DNA from: Pseudomonas sp. FP2335
GTDB lineage: Bacteria; Pseudomonadota; Gammaproteobacteria; Pseudomonadales; Pseudomonadaceae
Direction of reading: 5' to 3'
Assembly: GCF_030687535.1 (NCBI RefSeq)
Contig: NZ_CP117437.1
Span: 682,001 to 746,000 of the forward strand
Length of the DNA stretch: 64,000 bases
The translations under genes were made by a program, and so were the position numbers. This document shows positions 47,868 to 56,613 of the stretch, piece by piece. How positions within the stretch are numbered: the stretch's first letter is position 1; each line of letters begins with the position of its first letter. The notes under the pieces are model-generated. The model saw nothing but the letters and a program-made list of their open reading frames with translations. It ran no database searches and was not told the DNA's origin.

Positions 47868-48646
47868 GGTTGGGTTATCCAGGTGATTCGGGGGTAGCCG
47901 GACAGGGGGTGGGTGTCGATCAGTGCTTCGACGCCGAACACTTCGCGCAGCAGTTCGGCGGTCAGCACTTCATGGGGCGTGCCGCTGGCGACGATGCGGC
48001 CGTGGTTGATCACGTACAGGCGATCACAGAACGCGGCGGCCAGGTTGAGGTCGTGGATGCTCGCCAGGGTGCCGATGTTCAAGCGCTTGACCCGACGCAG
48101 CAACTCCAGCTGATAGCGTGGGTCGAGGTGGTTGGTGGGCTCGTCGAGGATCAGCAGTTGCGGCTGCTGGGCCAGGGCGCGGGCCAGGATCACACGTTGT
48201 TTTTCGCCGCCGGAGAGGGTGGCGAACCCGTGGTCTTCGAAGCCGAGCATGCCCACTGACTCCAGCGCGCTGCGAACAAGTTGCCGGTCGTGCAACGTGT
48301 CGCCATCGAACAGGCCTTTGTGGGGCGTGCGGCCCATGGCGACCACTTCATCCACGCGCAGGCCGAAGGCGTCGGGGAACTCCTGCAGCACCACGGCGAT
48401 GCGCTGGGCGCACCATTTGGCGCTTTGCTTCCACACGTTCTGGTGGTCGAGCAGCACGTCGCCGCGTGCGGGCCTGGTGAAACGATAGGCGCAGCGCAAC
48501 AGGCTGGTCTTGCCGCTGCCGTTGGGGCCGATCAGGCCGACGAACTCCCCCGCACCGACCTGCAGGCTGGCGTCACGCAGGTGGAACTGGTGATGGCAGT
48601 GGCCTGCGGGGGACCAGGTAAGGTCGGTGAGGCTGAGTGAAGTCAT
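47864..48646 (-). CDS. ABC transporter ATP-binding protein (FepC-like)
   Basis: A 260-aa ATPase. Walker A is GPNGSGKTSLLR, Q-loop VVLQEFPDAFGLRVDEVV, signature LSGGEKQRVILARAL, Walker B LLILDEPTNHLDPR, and H-loop SIHDLNLAAAFCDR. It belongs to the FepC/FecE/BtuD group that energises metal-chelate uptake. The start at 48646 (MTSLSLTDLTW) has GAGAG upstream; a TTG at 48658 would add four residues. It is the first of three overlapping ABC genes, after the TonB receptor and a REPIN. Confidence 0.92.
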   Translation of the reverse strand: MTSLSLTDLTWSPAGHCHHQFHLRDASLQVGAGEFVGLIGPNGSGKTSLLRCAYRFTRPARGDVLLDHQNVWKQSAKWCAQRIAVVLQEFPDAFGLRVDEVVAMGRTPHKGLFDGDTLHDRQLVRSALESVGMLGFEDHGFATLSGGEKQRVILARALAQQPQLLILDEPTNHLDPRYQLELLRRVKRLNIGTLASIHDLNLAAAFCDRLYVINHGRIVASGTPHEVLTAELLREVFGVEALIDTHPLSGYPRITWITQP

Positions 48647-48675
48647 CAAGTCTCTCAAGTTAAAACCGGTCCAAA

Positions 48676-48764
48676 TGTGGGAGCGGGCTTGCTCGCGAAT
48701 GCGGTGTATCAGTCAATACATCTGTTACTGACCCAGCGCATTCGCGAGCAAGCCCGCTCCCACA
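48676..48764. repeat. REPIN between TonB receptor and ABC genes
   Basis: Inward-facing REP pair with TGCGGT/AGCGCA inner arms, occupying the junction between the receptor gene and the ABC-transporter genes. Confidence 0.9.
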
Positions 48765-48787
48765 CTTTTTGACCTGTGGTGTATCGG

Positions 48788-50896
48788 TTAGAAGGTGTAG
48801 TCCGCCGTCACGAAGAACGAGCGCGGCTCACCGAGGAGCCACTGTTGCCCGTCATTGTATTGGCTGACCGCATAGGTGCGATCAAACAGGTTATTCAACT
48901 GCAGCCCCAACGTGGTATTGCGCATGGCCTTCCACGAAACCGTCGCATCCACCACGGTATAGCTCGGTAGCTCATTTTGGTTGGCCATGTCGGCATACCG
49001 CGCATCCACATAACGCACGCCGGCGCCGGCGCGGATGTCGTCGGTCACGGCCTTGCTCAGCCACAGGTTGGCGGTGCGGCGCGGCACGTCTACCGGACGG
49101 TTGCCGTCGCGGGAGACTTGCACACCGTCGACGGCCTGTTTGAAGTCGTCGTACTGCGCGTGGACGATGGCCGCGTTGGCTTGCAGCTGCCAGGCGTCCG
49201 GCAGTTGCAGGTCGAGGCTGGCCTCCAGGCCACGGGAGGATTGCTGGCCGACTTGCTGCTTGAGGTCCGGGTTGCCGGGCACGTCGGTGAGCAGTTTCTT
49301 TTTGACGATGTGATACGCGGCCAGGGTCCACTCACCGCGCTGGTCCCAGAAGGCTTGCTTGATGCCGATCTCGGTCTGCCGTGCGCTGGACAGGTCGAAT
49401 TGTTGCTGGCCGGGGCTCAGGGAAATCAGCCCGCCGACGCCGTCGGTGCTGGTGGCTTGCTGGCCGTAGACCGAGGTGTCCGGGGTGATCGCGTAGACCA
49501 GGCCGGCCTTCCAGTTGTTGCCGGTGAGGGTTTTGTCGGCCTGGCTGCCATCGCGCAGATCATCGCGGTCGACGTGGGCGTAGTCGCGGCGGATACCGGT
49601 GACCAGCGCCAGCTTGTCGGTGAGTTGCAGGCGGTTTTCGGCGAAGCCGGCGACGGTTTTGGTGGTGGTGGCGAACAGCGGCAGGAACGCGCTGTTGCTT
49701 GCAAACTGACCGGGTGCCGGATGATTCACATCGATGGGTTGGCCATCGGTGAAGCTGTCGGTGAACGGCGAATTGCTGGCCAGTCGGAAGCGGATGCGGT
49801 TGTATTCCACGCCGGTCACGGTCTGGCTGTCGAGGCCGAACAGGGTGTGCTTGAAGGTGAAGGTCTGGCGGTCACCGACCTGTTCCTGGTTGTGCTTGAT
49901 GCCGTAATTGCCGCTGCGGGTGAGCTGGCCGTTAGTGAAGTTGTAGTTCTCGGCGTTCTGCCAGCGGCGCTGGTTTTTCAGGTAGAACAATTCGTTGGTG
50001 GCGCTGACGCTGTCGTTGATCTGCCACTCGCTGGTCAGGCGCGTCCACTGGTCGTTGTAATGCTGCTCGTCGTTGCGCACGTTGTAGTTCTTGTCGCGCA
50101 GGCCCTTGTGCAATTGGCCGTTGATCAGCGGCGTGCCGAAGTAGTTTTGCGGGCGTTGGTCGCCGTAGTCGCTGGCCAATGTGAAGCTCAGGTTGTCGGC
50201 CGCCTGCCAGCGCAGGGCGCCGCTGATGAAGTCGCTTGAGGAATCGCCACGATCGATGAAACCGTTGCTGCGCAGGCGATTGAGGTTGAGGCGATAGCTC
50301 AGGGTGTCGCTCAGCGAACCGCCGCTGTCGAGGGCTTGTTGCTGGCGGTCATAGGAACCGTAGCCGAGGCGGATGTGGTTTTCGATCGCGCCTTCAAACG
50401 GCTTTTTCGGCACGGTGTTGATCACCGCACCCGTGGCGCCTTCGCCATACAGCACCGAGGCCGGGCCGCGCAGCACGTCGACGCGTTCCACCGCCCAAGT
50501 ATCCACCGGGAAGGTCGAGGTGCCCATGCCCATGTACATGCGGTTGCCGTCATAGAGCTGCATCACCGACCCCTGGCCGCTGAAGCCTCGGGCCGCCAAC
50601 GAGGTGCCGCCGTCACCCGGCGTGCCGGTGCGGCTGATGCCGGTGGCGCGGGAAATCGCGTCTTGCACGCTGGCGTCGCCGCGCGCGCGGATCTGCGCGC
50701 CGGTCTGGCTTTCGACGCTGCCGGGGGTTTGCAGGGCACTGAGGTTCAGGCGCGAGCCGGCGGTGGTCGGGGTCTTGAGGTCGACATGTTCGTCGTCCAC
50801 GGCGGGTGCGTTGACAGCGCTGGCGGGCAGGGTCAGGGCCTGGGCATGGGTGTGCAGGGCGAGCAGGCACAGGCCGGACGCTAGGTACTTGTTCAT
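48788..50896 (-). CDS. TonB-dependent receptor, probable zinc- or siderophore-chelate uptake
   Basis: A 702-aa outer-membrane receptor. The signal peptide MNKYLASGLCLLALHTHAQA precedes a plug domain with DAISRATGISRT, RGFSGQGSVMQLYDG and ERVDVLRGPASVLYGEGATGG-like sequence (written GPASVLYGEGATGAVINT). A 22-strand barrel follows, ending in Phe (SFFVTADYTF) after the TonB III-box LQLNNLFDRTYAVSQ. It resembles ferric-siderophore receptors of the FhuA/FecA type. The upstream palindrome looks more like Zur than Fur, so a zinc-chelate ligand is plausible. It heads the array receptor-ATPase-binding protein-permease. Confidence 0.9.
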   Translation of the reverse strand: MNKYLASGLCLLALHTHAQALTLPASAVNAPAVDDEHVDLKTPTTAGSRLNLSALQTPGSVESQTGAQIRARGDASVQDAISRATGISRTGTPGDGGTSLAARGFSGQGSVMQLYDGNRMYMGMGTSTFPVDTWAVERVDVLRGPASVLYGEGATGAVINTVPKKPFEGAIENHIRLGYGSYDRQQQALDSGGSLSDTLSYRLNLNRLRSNGFIDRGDSSSDFISGALRWQAADNLSFTLASDYGDQRPQNYFGTPLINGQLHKGLRDKNYNVRNDEQHYNDQWTRLTSEWQINDSVSATNELFYLKNQRRWQNAENYNFTNGQLTRSGNYGIKHNQEQVGDRQTFTFKHTLFGLDSQTVTGVEYNRIRFRLASNSPFTDSFTDGQPIDVNHPAPGQFASNSAFLPLFATTTKTVAGFAENRLQLTDKLALVTGIRRDYAHVDRDDLRDGSQADKTLTGNNWKAGLVYAITPDTSVYGQQATSTDGVGGLISLSPGQQQFDLSSARQTEIGIKQAFWDQRGEWTLAAYHIVKKKLLTDVPGNPDLKQQVGQQSSRGLEASLDLQLPDAWQLQANAAIVHAQYDDFKQAVDGVQVSRDGNRPVDVPRRTANLWLSKAVTDDIRAGAGVRYVDARYADMANQNELPSYTVVDATVSWKAMRNTTLGLQLNNLFDRTYAVSQYNDGQQWLLGEPRSFFVTADYTF

Positions 50897-50959
50897 GGGG
50901 TGTTCAGTCTTCTTCTAGGGATGCTCGCCGCGTGTGGCGGCGAGCAACGATAACGCAAC

Positions 50960-50980
50960 AAGTGTTATAAGTTAACACTT
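50960..50980 (-). promoter_or_regulatory. Zur-box-like palindrome upstream of the TonB receptor
   Basis: AAGTGTTA-N5-TAACACTT. Its core TGTTATAAGTTAACA matches the gammaproteobacterial Zur consensus TGTTATANTATAACA at all but two defined positions. It is 64 nt upstream of the receptor ATG, a normal promoter-operator distance. A Fur-type GATAAT hexamer array is not evident. Confidence 0.55.
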
Positions 50981-51045
50981 ATTCGCTGCGCGGCAAAAGT
51001 CGCGCAAGGCTACAGAAGTGCTCTGCAACGGGCATCTCACCGGGC

Positions 51046-52428
51046 TCATGACGAACCTGAGACGGGCTCATGTTGGCCAAAAAAGCGTGAGAAGATCAGG
51101 CGATCCAGGACCCACACGGCGATCAGCGACGCGCCCACCAGCGGAAAAATGATCGCCAGGCCGAGCATGATCACCATCGCGGTTTTCCACTTTGGCAGGT
51201 CGTGACGCAGTGGCGGCACACCGAGCTTGCCCTGGGGTTTGCGCTTCCACCAGATCACCACGCCACTGACGGCGCTGAGCAGGATCATCAGGCAGATCAG
51301 CAGCACGATCAGTTGGTTGACCCAGCCGAACATCTTGCCTTCGTGCAGCATCACGCCGGTCTCGGTGGCGCGCGCGACCGTGCTGTAGTGCTCCCAGCGC
51401 ACATCGGCGAGGACCTTGCCGGTGTACTGGTCCACGTGCAGGGTGGCGTCGTTGCGCGGGTCGTTGGCGAACACCGCGACGGTAAACACGCCTTCGGCGG
51501 TGGTGGGGAAGGTGATGCTGTAGCCGGGTTCGACTTTGAGTGCGGTGGCAAGGTCCACCACCTGTTGCAGGCGCAACGTGGGGGCGGCAGGAGCGGCGTG
51601 CATGGCGCCGTGGTTCATGTGTTCGGCGTGGTCGCCGGAGATCGGCATCGGCGTGTTTTCCAGGGCCCATGGCACGGTCTGTTGCGTCGCGGTATTGAGC
51701 ACGCGGGCCTGCTGGTCGGACTGCGGCACGGCGTTCCACATCGCCGCCGGGAAGGTGTTCCACAGGTCGGCGTATTGCTTGCCCCAGAAGCCGGTCCAGG
51801 TCATGCCGCTGAGCAGCATCACCAGCAACAATGACGCGCCCCAGAAACCGGTGACGGCGTGCAGGTCGCGCCAAAATACGCGACCGCGCGTGTTGAAACG
51901 CGGCCACAACACACCGGCCGACGACTTGCCGCGCGGCCACCACAGGTACACGCCGGACACCACCAGCATCACCCCCCAACCGGCGGCGAGCTCCACCAGG
52001 CGGTCGCCGACGGTGCCGATCATCAGTTCGCCGTGCAGGGCACGGGCGATGGCTTGCAGGTTGTATTTGGCGTCTTGCTCGCCGAGGACTGTGCCGCGAT
52101 ACGGGTCGACAAACACCGTCACTTCACGGCCGTCGTTGTGCATCACGAATTGTGCGCTGCTGGTGGCGTCGGCCGGGGGCAGGTATTTGCTGATGGCGGC
52201 CTTGGGATAGGCAGCCTTGGCGCGTTGCAGTTGTTCGTCGGCGCTCAGACGGTGTTCGGCGACCGGGACCGTGAGCAAGTGGCCGTACATCAGCGGGTCG
52301 AGCTGGGGCTTGAACAGGTAGATGATGCCGGTCAGGGCCAGCAGCACCATGAACGGCGCGACAAACAGGCCGGCGTAGAAATGCCAGCGCCAGGCCAGGT
52401 TGTAGAAGGAGATTTTGGGGGTGCTCAT
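51046..52428 (-). CDS. PepSY-associated transmembrane protein
   Basis: A 460-aa inner-membrane protein of the PepSY_TM family. It has four major helices: AGLFVAPFMVLLALTGIIYLF near the N-terminus, VELAAGWGVMLVVSGVYLWW, LHAVTGFWGASLLLVMLLSG and the C-terminal NQLIVLLICLMILLSAVSGVV, with a final VIMLGLAIIFPLVGASLIAVWV segment. Periplasmic PepSY-like modules lie between them. A His/Met-rich loop (GDHAEHMNHGAMHAA) may bind copper. Relatives often act as reductases or accessory proteins next to TonB receptors. The start at 52428 (MSTPKISFYNLAWRWHFYAG) has GGAG upstream. It lies downstream of the copper receptor. Confidence 0.88.
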   Translation of the reverse strand: MSTPKISFYNLAWRWHFYAGLFVAPFMVLLALTGIIYLFKPQLDPLMYGHLLTVPVAEHRLSADEQLQRAKAAYPKAAISKYLPPADATSSAQFVMHNDGREVTVFVDPYRGTVLGEQDAKYNLQAIARALHGELMIGTVGDRLVELAAGWGVMLVVSGVYLWWPRGKSSAGVLWPRFNTRGRVFWRDLHAVTGFWGASLLLVMLLSGMTWTGFWGKQYADLWNTFPAAMWNAVPQSDQQARVLNTATQQTVPWALENTPMPISGDHAEHMNHGAMHAAPAAPTLRLQQVVDLATALKVEPGYSITFPTTAEGVFTVAVFANDPRNDATLHVDQYTGKVLADVRWEHYSTVARATETGVMLHEGKMFGWVNQLIVLLICLMILLSAVSGVVIWWKRKPQGKLGVPPLRHDLPKWKTAMVIMLGLAIIFPLVGASLIAVWVLDRLIFSRFFGQHEPVSGSS

Positions 52429-52476
52429 CAGGGATGCTCCGCAAAGGCTTGGATTATTTTGTTGGTTAGGCCGCCA

Positions 52477-52549
52477 TCGCAGGCAAGCCAGCTCCCACAT
52501 TCAGATTTGTGAACACATTCCAAACTGTGGGAGCGGGCTTGCCCGCGAA
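52477..52549. repeat. Degenerate outward-facing REP pair
   Basis: TCGCAGGCAAGCCAGCTCCC on the left and TGTGGGAGCGGGCTTGCCCG on the right are diverged REP copies in outward orientation, between the OprC-like and PepSY genes. Confidence 0.75.
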
Positions 52550-52553
52550 GCTT

Positions 52554-54623
52554 TTAGAAGCTCATGTCGACCTTGGTCCACAGGGTGCGACCGGGCTCCT
52601 TGATGGCCTGCGGATCATTGGCCGGGTAGCCGAACCCGGCGTTGCCGGCCAGGTTCAGATGCTCGGCATAAGCCTTGCCGAACAGGTTGTCGACGCCGGT
52701 GCTGACCTTGAAGTTTTTGTTGATGCGGTACGCCGCGTTCAGCGAGAACACGCCAAAACCGCCGCTCTTGTCGTAGTCCTTGCCGACCACGTTGCCCTTG
52801 TTCTGGTCGATGCGGTTTTGCGCCGCGACCACGCGCCACAAGGCGCCGGCGCTCCAGTCGTCTTCGCTGTAGGTGAGGCCCAGGCGGGCGTCCAGCGGTG
52901 GCATTTGCGGCAGCGCCTTGCCGTCGCTGCTGTTCTTGCCCCAGGCGTAGGCGAGGGTGGCGTCGGTTTTCCAGTTACGCGTCAGCTTGTACGCGGCGCC
53001 CAGTTCGCCGCCCATGATGCGTGCGTCGACGTTACGCGCCTGGGAGGTGGTGCCCATCATCCCGGGCTTGTAGTCGAACAGGATGAAGTCCTGTACACGG
53101 CCGATGTAACCCGAGGCCCAGGCTTCGAGGTCGGCGGATTTGTACTGTGCGCCGAAGTCGAGTTGAGTGGTCTTCTCTGGCTTCACGCCGTCGAAGGCGT
53201 TCACCGAGCCGACCGCGCCGGTGTTCGGCGAGAACAGCTCCCAGTAATCCGGGAAACGCTCCGAATGGCCCAGGCCCGCGTAGAGGGTGGTGGGGCTGTC
53301 GGCCAGATCATGCTCGTAGCGCACGAAACCGGAGGGCAGGGTGTCGGCACGGGTGTCGTCGGCCGTCGGGTTGGCGCGCTTCATCATTGCGGAGCCGGTG
53401 GTTTGCCGGAAGTCTTTAGCCGAGGCGCGATCCAGGCGCGCGCCGCTGATCAGGCGTTCGCGGTCGGCGGCGTACCAGGTCAGTTCGCCGAACACGCCGT
53501 AGTTATGGAAGTTGGCATCCTTGTTTCGCGGCAGATCCTTGTAGGTGTCCACGCCCATGCTGCTGCGTTGGCGGTGTTCGTTGGTCTGCGCATCCAGGCC
53601 GCTGATCAACTGCACATCGGCCCAGCGCCAGGTGGCCTTGATGCGTGCGCCGAGGGTGCGGCGGTCGACGTTGGACGCCATCGGCCCGGCCATCATGCCG
53701 GTGCCTGACGGTGTGCGCAGGCTGTAGTTGTCCATCACATGGTCGGCGTAGTTGTAGTAGACCTGGGCCTCGACCTTGTCCAGCACCTCGCCGAGGTTGG
53801 ATTTTTCAAAGCGCAGCCCGAGGCTTTCGCGCAGGAACTGCGAGCCGTCCATGCCACGTCCGGCGTAGCGTGCTTCGCCATCGCCGCGCCCGGCAGTGAG
53901 TTCCAGCAGGGTATCGGCGTCGGGGGTGAAGCCGACGGCGACGTCGCCGTTCCACTTGTCGTAGCGCGAGGCCACGGTGTCGTTGTTGCCGTCCTTGTAA
54001 TCGTCGGCGTGGGCCTGGTTGCCGATCACGCGCACGTAGCCCAGCGGGCCACCGGCGGCGGCATCGATGACCTTGTCGAAGCGCCCGTTGGAACCGGCCA
54101 GCACGCTGGCGTTGAGGCGCGTGCCCAGTTCGCCGAACTGCTCAGGCTCTCGTTCGAACAGGATCGTGCCGGCGGACGCGCCCGGGCCCCAGAGCACGGT
54201 TTGCGGGCCTTTGATCACGGTGAGCTTGTCGTAGGTTTCCGGAGAAATGTACGAGGTCGGCGCGTCCATGCGGCCGGGGCAGGCGCCGAGCATCATGCTG
54301 CCATTGGTGAGGATGTTCAGGCGCGAGCCGAACATGCCGCGCAGCACCGGGTCGCCGTTGGTGCCGCCGTTGCGCACCAGGGCGAAGCCGGGGATGGTCT
54401 TGAGGTAGTCGCCGCCATCGCTGGCGGGCACTGGTTGGCGCGGGTCCTTGGGGTTGGTGATTACGGTCAGCGGTGAGCTGGGGGCGATTGCGGTGATCAC
54501 CGTGGGGCTCAGTTCATGCTCGGCATGTTCATCGGCCAGGGCATGGGGGGCGAGCAGCGCGCCGCACAGGGCAGCGAGCACGGGGGTACATCCCAAACGG
54601 GAGTCAGCAGTAAACCTGGACAT
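52554..54623 (-). CDS. oprC: TonB-dependent copper receptor (OprC/NosA-like)
   Basis: A 689-aa outer-membrane receptor. After the signal peptide (ending ALLAPHALA) come ADEHAEHELSPTVITAIAP and a plug with RGMFGSRLNILTNG, SMMLGACPGRMDAPTSYISP and VIKGPQTVLWGPGASAG; the C-P-G-R-M-D-A-P-T-S-Y segment is distinctive for OprC/NosA copper receptors. The barrel has many Met residues (TGMMAGPMASN, GMMGTTSQ) and ends TLWTKVDMSF. I chose ATG 54623, preceded by GGA; upstream Met codons lack a ribosome site. It imports copper across the outer membrane together with the PCu(A)C chaperone and DUF2946 genes upstream. Confidence 0.92.
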   Translation of the reverse strand: MSRFTADSRLGCTPVLAALCGALLAPHALADEHAEHELSPTVITAIAPSSPLTVITNPKDPRQPVPASDGGDYLKTIPGFALVRNGGTNGDPVLRGMFGSRLNILTNGSMMLGACPGRMDAPTSYISPETYDKLTVIKGPQTVLWGPGASAGTILFEREPEQFGELGTRLNASVLAGSNGRFDKVIDAAAGGPLGYVRVIGNQAHADDYKDGNNDTVASRYDKWNGDVAVGFTPDADTLLELTAGRGDGEARYAGRGMDGSQFLRESLGLRFEKSNLGEVLDKVEAQVYYNYADHVMDNYSLRTPSGTGMMAGPMASNVDRRTLGARIKATWRWADVQLISGLDAQTNEHRQRSSMGVDTYKDLPRNKDANFHNYGVFGELTWYAADRERLISGARLDRASAKDFRQTTGSAMMKRANPTADDTRADTLPSGFVRYEHDLADSPTTLYAGLGHSERFPDYWELFSPNTGAVGSVNAFDGVKPEKTTQLDFGAQYKSADLEAWASGYIGRVQDFILFDYKPGMMGTTSQARNVDARIMGGELGAAYKLTRNWKTDATLAYAWGKNSSDGKALPQMPPLDARLGLTYSEDDWSAGALWRVVAAQNRIDQNKGNVVGKDYDKSGGFGVFSLNAAYRINKNFKVSTGVDNLFGKAYAEHLNLAGNAGFGYPANDPQAIKEPGRTLWTKVDMSF

Positions 54624-54716
54624 GACAAATTCCATCAATCAATCGTAAACAACACGGCCAGCAGCCTGCGGCTGTCTGTCTAGAGTCGGCCGGGGTGAAG
54701 TAACGCTGTGAAGTGC

Positions 54717-55106
54717 CTACGAGATGATGGGCGGCGCCCGGCTGCGGGCGCCGGGGAAGATGCTCTGCCGGGCATGGCCCAGGCGCGTGGCGGGGGTGAG
54801 GGCGTGGGCCGGTGGTGGGGTGTTCAGGGTGAATGTCGAGACGCCACCGGGCAGGGCGGGGCAACTGTAGAGCAGGTCGCAGTAGCCGCACTTGGACCAG
54901 AGGGCGTGGTGTTCGTCAGGCGCCTTGGGGTGATGGGCGGCGCCGTGGTCCATCGGCATGTCCATCGACATACCGGCGTGATGATCCATCGGCATCGCTT
55001 GGGAAATCAGCGGACCGATAAAGATCATCAGCATGGCGAACAGGCTGATCCAACTGCCGCGTTTCACACGCGACGGTGGGGACAACCTGGCGCGGGGGAC
55101 GCCCAT
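54717..55106 (-). CDS. DUF2946-family protein, His/Met-rich
   Basis: A 129-aa protein. It has a hydrophobic N-terminal helix (WISLFAMLMIFIGPLISQA), then a His/Met-rich stretch (AMPMDHHAGMSMDMPMDHGA) and KCGYCDLLYSCPALPGG with a CxxC, the DUF2946 hallmark. The metal-ligand-rich sequence and the position between the PCu(A)C chaperone and OprC-like genes point to periplasmic copper handling. The start at 55106 lies 11 nt after the PCu(A)C stop. No enzymatic role is known for the family. Confidence 0.85.
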   Translation of the reverse strand: MGVPRARLSPPSRVKRGSWISLFAMLMIFIGPLISQAMPMDHHAGMSMDMPMDHGAAHHPKAPDEHHALWSKCGYCDLLYSCPALPGGVSTFTLNTPPPAHALTPATRLGHARQSIFPGARSRAPPIIS

Positions 55107-55117
55107 CGAGTGTTGGC

Positions 55118-55600
55118 CTATTGGGCGTGTTTATGCTCGTGGCCGGCCATCGGCGGCATCTTCTGCACCGACACTTGCACCTCGACCTTGCCGGCTTTTT
55201 CGAAGGTCAGGGTCAGTGGGAAGTGCTTGCCGTTGGCCAGCAGGCTGCGGTCTTTGAGGCCCAGCAGCATCACGTGATACGCCATGGGCGCGAAGGTCAG
55301 GTCGCCCTTGGCCGGGACGGCGACGGTGGGCACTTGCTGCATCTTCATCAGGTCGCCCTGCATGACGTGCTCGTGCAGCTCGGCTTTGTCGGCTACCGGC
55401 GTCTCGACACTGAGCAGGCGGTCCGGCGTTTCCCCGGTGTTATGAATCACAAAGTACGCCGCGACGGTGGGCGCATTCGGCGGCAACTCCTGGGACCAGG
55501 GGTCGCTGACCACGAGGTCGCCGGTTTTGTAGTCATCGGCATTGGCAGCACTGAACACCGGCAGCAACAACGCGGCCAGAAGCAGGGAAGATTTGAGCAT
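55118..55600 (-). CDS. Periplasmic copper chaperone PCu(A)C
   Basis: A 160-aa PCu(A)C-family chaperone. Signal peptide MLKSSLLLAALLLPVFSAANA is followed by the mature start DDYKTGDLVVSDPWSQELPP. The copper-site pattern H-x10-M-x21-H-x-M is complete: LHEHVMQGDLMKM supplies the first His and Met and AYHVML the last His and Met, with the stated spacing. The C-terminus is His-rich (GHEHKHAQ). The protein binds Cu(I) and passes it to oxidases or transporters. GGAGA precedes ATG 55600. Confidence 0.93.
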   Translation of the reverse strand: MLKSSLLLAALLLPVFSAANADDYKTGDLVVSDPWSQELPPNAPTVAAYFVIHNTGETPDRLLSVETPVADKAELHEHVMQGDLMKMQQVPTVAVPAKGDLTFAPMAYHVMLLGLKDRSLLANGKHFPLTLTFEKAGKVEVQVSVQKMPPMAGHEHKHAQ

Positions 55601-55646
55601 GGCAGTTCTCCAGAACGGTTCTAAACGCAGTTCACTTGCGAAGACA

Positions 55647-56042
55647 TCAGACCGTTGGAGAGGCGCGGGGATTGAGGCTCGGCCATTGCTGGCGCGGGGT
55701 CGGGCCTTGCAGCCGGGGCGGCGGCAAGCTTTGTGAGGTGTTGAATTGGGTGAGGTACAACTGCGGCACATGCCCCGGCAACGCCACCAACGGCGCCGAG
55801 CCCGAGCAGCACCAGCAATGCTGCATGGTGGAATGATCGTCCTGCTGCGGCGCCGGAATCTCCAGCTTGCCCAGGGCGATGGTCTTGAGACTGGCGCCAT
55901 TGGAGGAACAGAAACTGCCCCACAGCAATTGCTGCGCCGGGTCCTTGGACTGTTGCATCGCGCTGGCCAGCGGCATGGCAAAGGCGTTGAACAGCACTGC
56001 AAAGCAGGCGATCCAGACGATTGCAAAGCGTTGACGGGCCAT
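55647..56042 (-). CDS. DUF2946-family protein, first gene of the copper array
   Basis: A 131-aa protein with an N-terminal signal-like helix (FAIVWIACFAVLFNAFAMPL) and the DUF2946 core GSFCSSNG...HSTMQHCWCCSGSAPLVALPG, containing a C-W-C-C cluster and neighbouring His/Met. It is followed by a Pro-rich tail. It is the second DUF2946 member in the array and differs from the other by its CWCC rather than CGYC motif. ATG 56042 is preferred over an in-frame TTG at 56051. A strong inverted repeat lies about 23 nt upstream. Confidence 0.85.
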   Translation of the reverse strand: MARQRFAIVWIACFAVLFNAFAMPLASAMQQSKDPAQQLLWGSFCSSNGASLKTIALGKLEIPAPQQDDHSTMQHCWCCSGSAPLVALPGHVPQLYLTQFNTSQSLPPPRLQGPTPRQQWPSLNPRASPTV

Positions 56043-56064
56043 GGCGGACAATCCGTAGGGTTAA

Positions 56065-56093
56065 ACGATCAGGCGGGTATTTAGCCTGATCGT
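56065..56093 (-). promoter_or_regulatory. Perfect inverted repeat upstream of the copper array
   Basis: ACGATCAGGC-N9-GCCTGATCGT, 10-bp perfect arms, lies 23 nt upstream of the first DUF2946 start. It could be an operator or a 5'-UTR hairpin; no T-run follows in the direction of the array. The protein that would bind it is unknown. Confidence 0.45.
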
Positions 56094-56199
56094 AGGGGAT
56101 AAGTAAAAAAGGGTGGTGTGGTTTGGTGTCGCACACTCAATGGTTGAGGATAGACGGGAACGGATAGGTTGCCGATATCAAGGGCAATGCGGTGCTAAA

Positions 56200-56290
56200 T
56201 GTGGGAGCGGGCTTGCTCGCGAAAGCGCAGTGTCAGCCAATACATGGGGTGACTGACACACCGTCTTCGCGAGCAAGCCCGCTCCCACAT
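56200..56290. repeat. REPIN upstream of the DUF6124 leader
   Basis: Inward-facing REP pair in an otherwise gene-free stretch (56043-56632) between the copper array and the DUF6124-family gene. Confidence 0.9.
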
Positions 56291-56389
56291 TTTGGATTGT
56301 GTTCGGCTCGAATATGGAGTCATTCGACAGAAATATCCGACAAGCCTTTAAGGTTGCCCCTAGGAAACTCAATCCCTAGTCTCCGTACA

Positions 56390-56613
56390 CCGCTGCAAGC
56401 GCAGCGGTCGGGCGTCGCGGCCCGGATTTCTCCAGACGTTGAAGCGTCATTGTCTCCTTTCAGTTGGCGTTTTTTTATCGTCTACTGTGCGGCGCTATGG
56501 CGGCTGTGCGCGGGATACCTTCGGGTATGCCGGTGTTCTGGAGAATCGGTCCGCGAACCTGCGTACAGCTGCCACCCTCATCGCGTCGCGGCGATCAGTG
56601 GCAGCTCCTTTTT
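56390..56613 (+). ncRNA. Structured leader with attenuator-like hairpin (C4-RNA-like candidate)
   Basis: The gene-free leader of the DUF6124 gene contains several helices. These are CCGCTGC-AAGC-GCAGCGG (56390-56407), a UUCG-capped helix GGGATACC-TTCG-GGTATGCC (56512-56531, approximate ends), and a long hairpin with AGCTGCCAC (56567-56575) pairing GTGGCAGCT (56598-56606) around an inner ATCGC/GCGAT helix. TTTTT at 56609-56613 follows, as in an intrinsic terminator, just before the ribosome site CGGAG. The arrangement recalls phage P1/P4 C4-type leaders, which act by antisense pairing and premature termination; that family call is inference. Confidence 0.45.
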
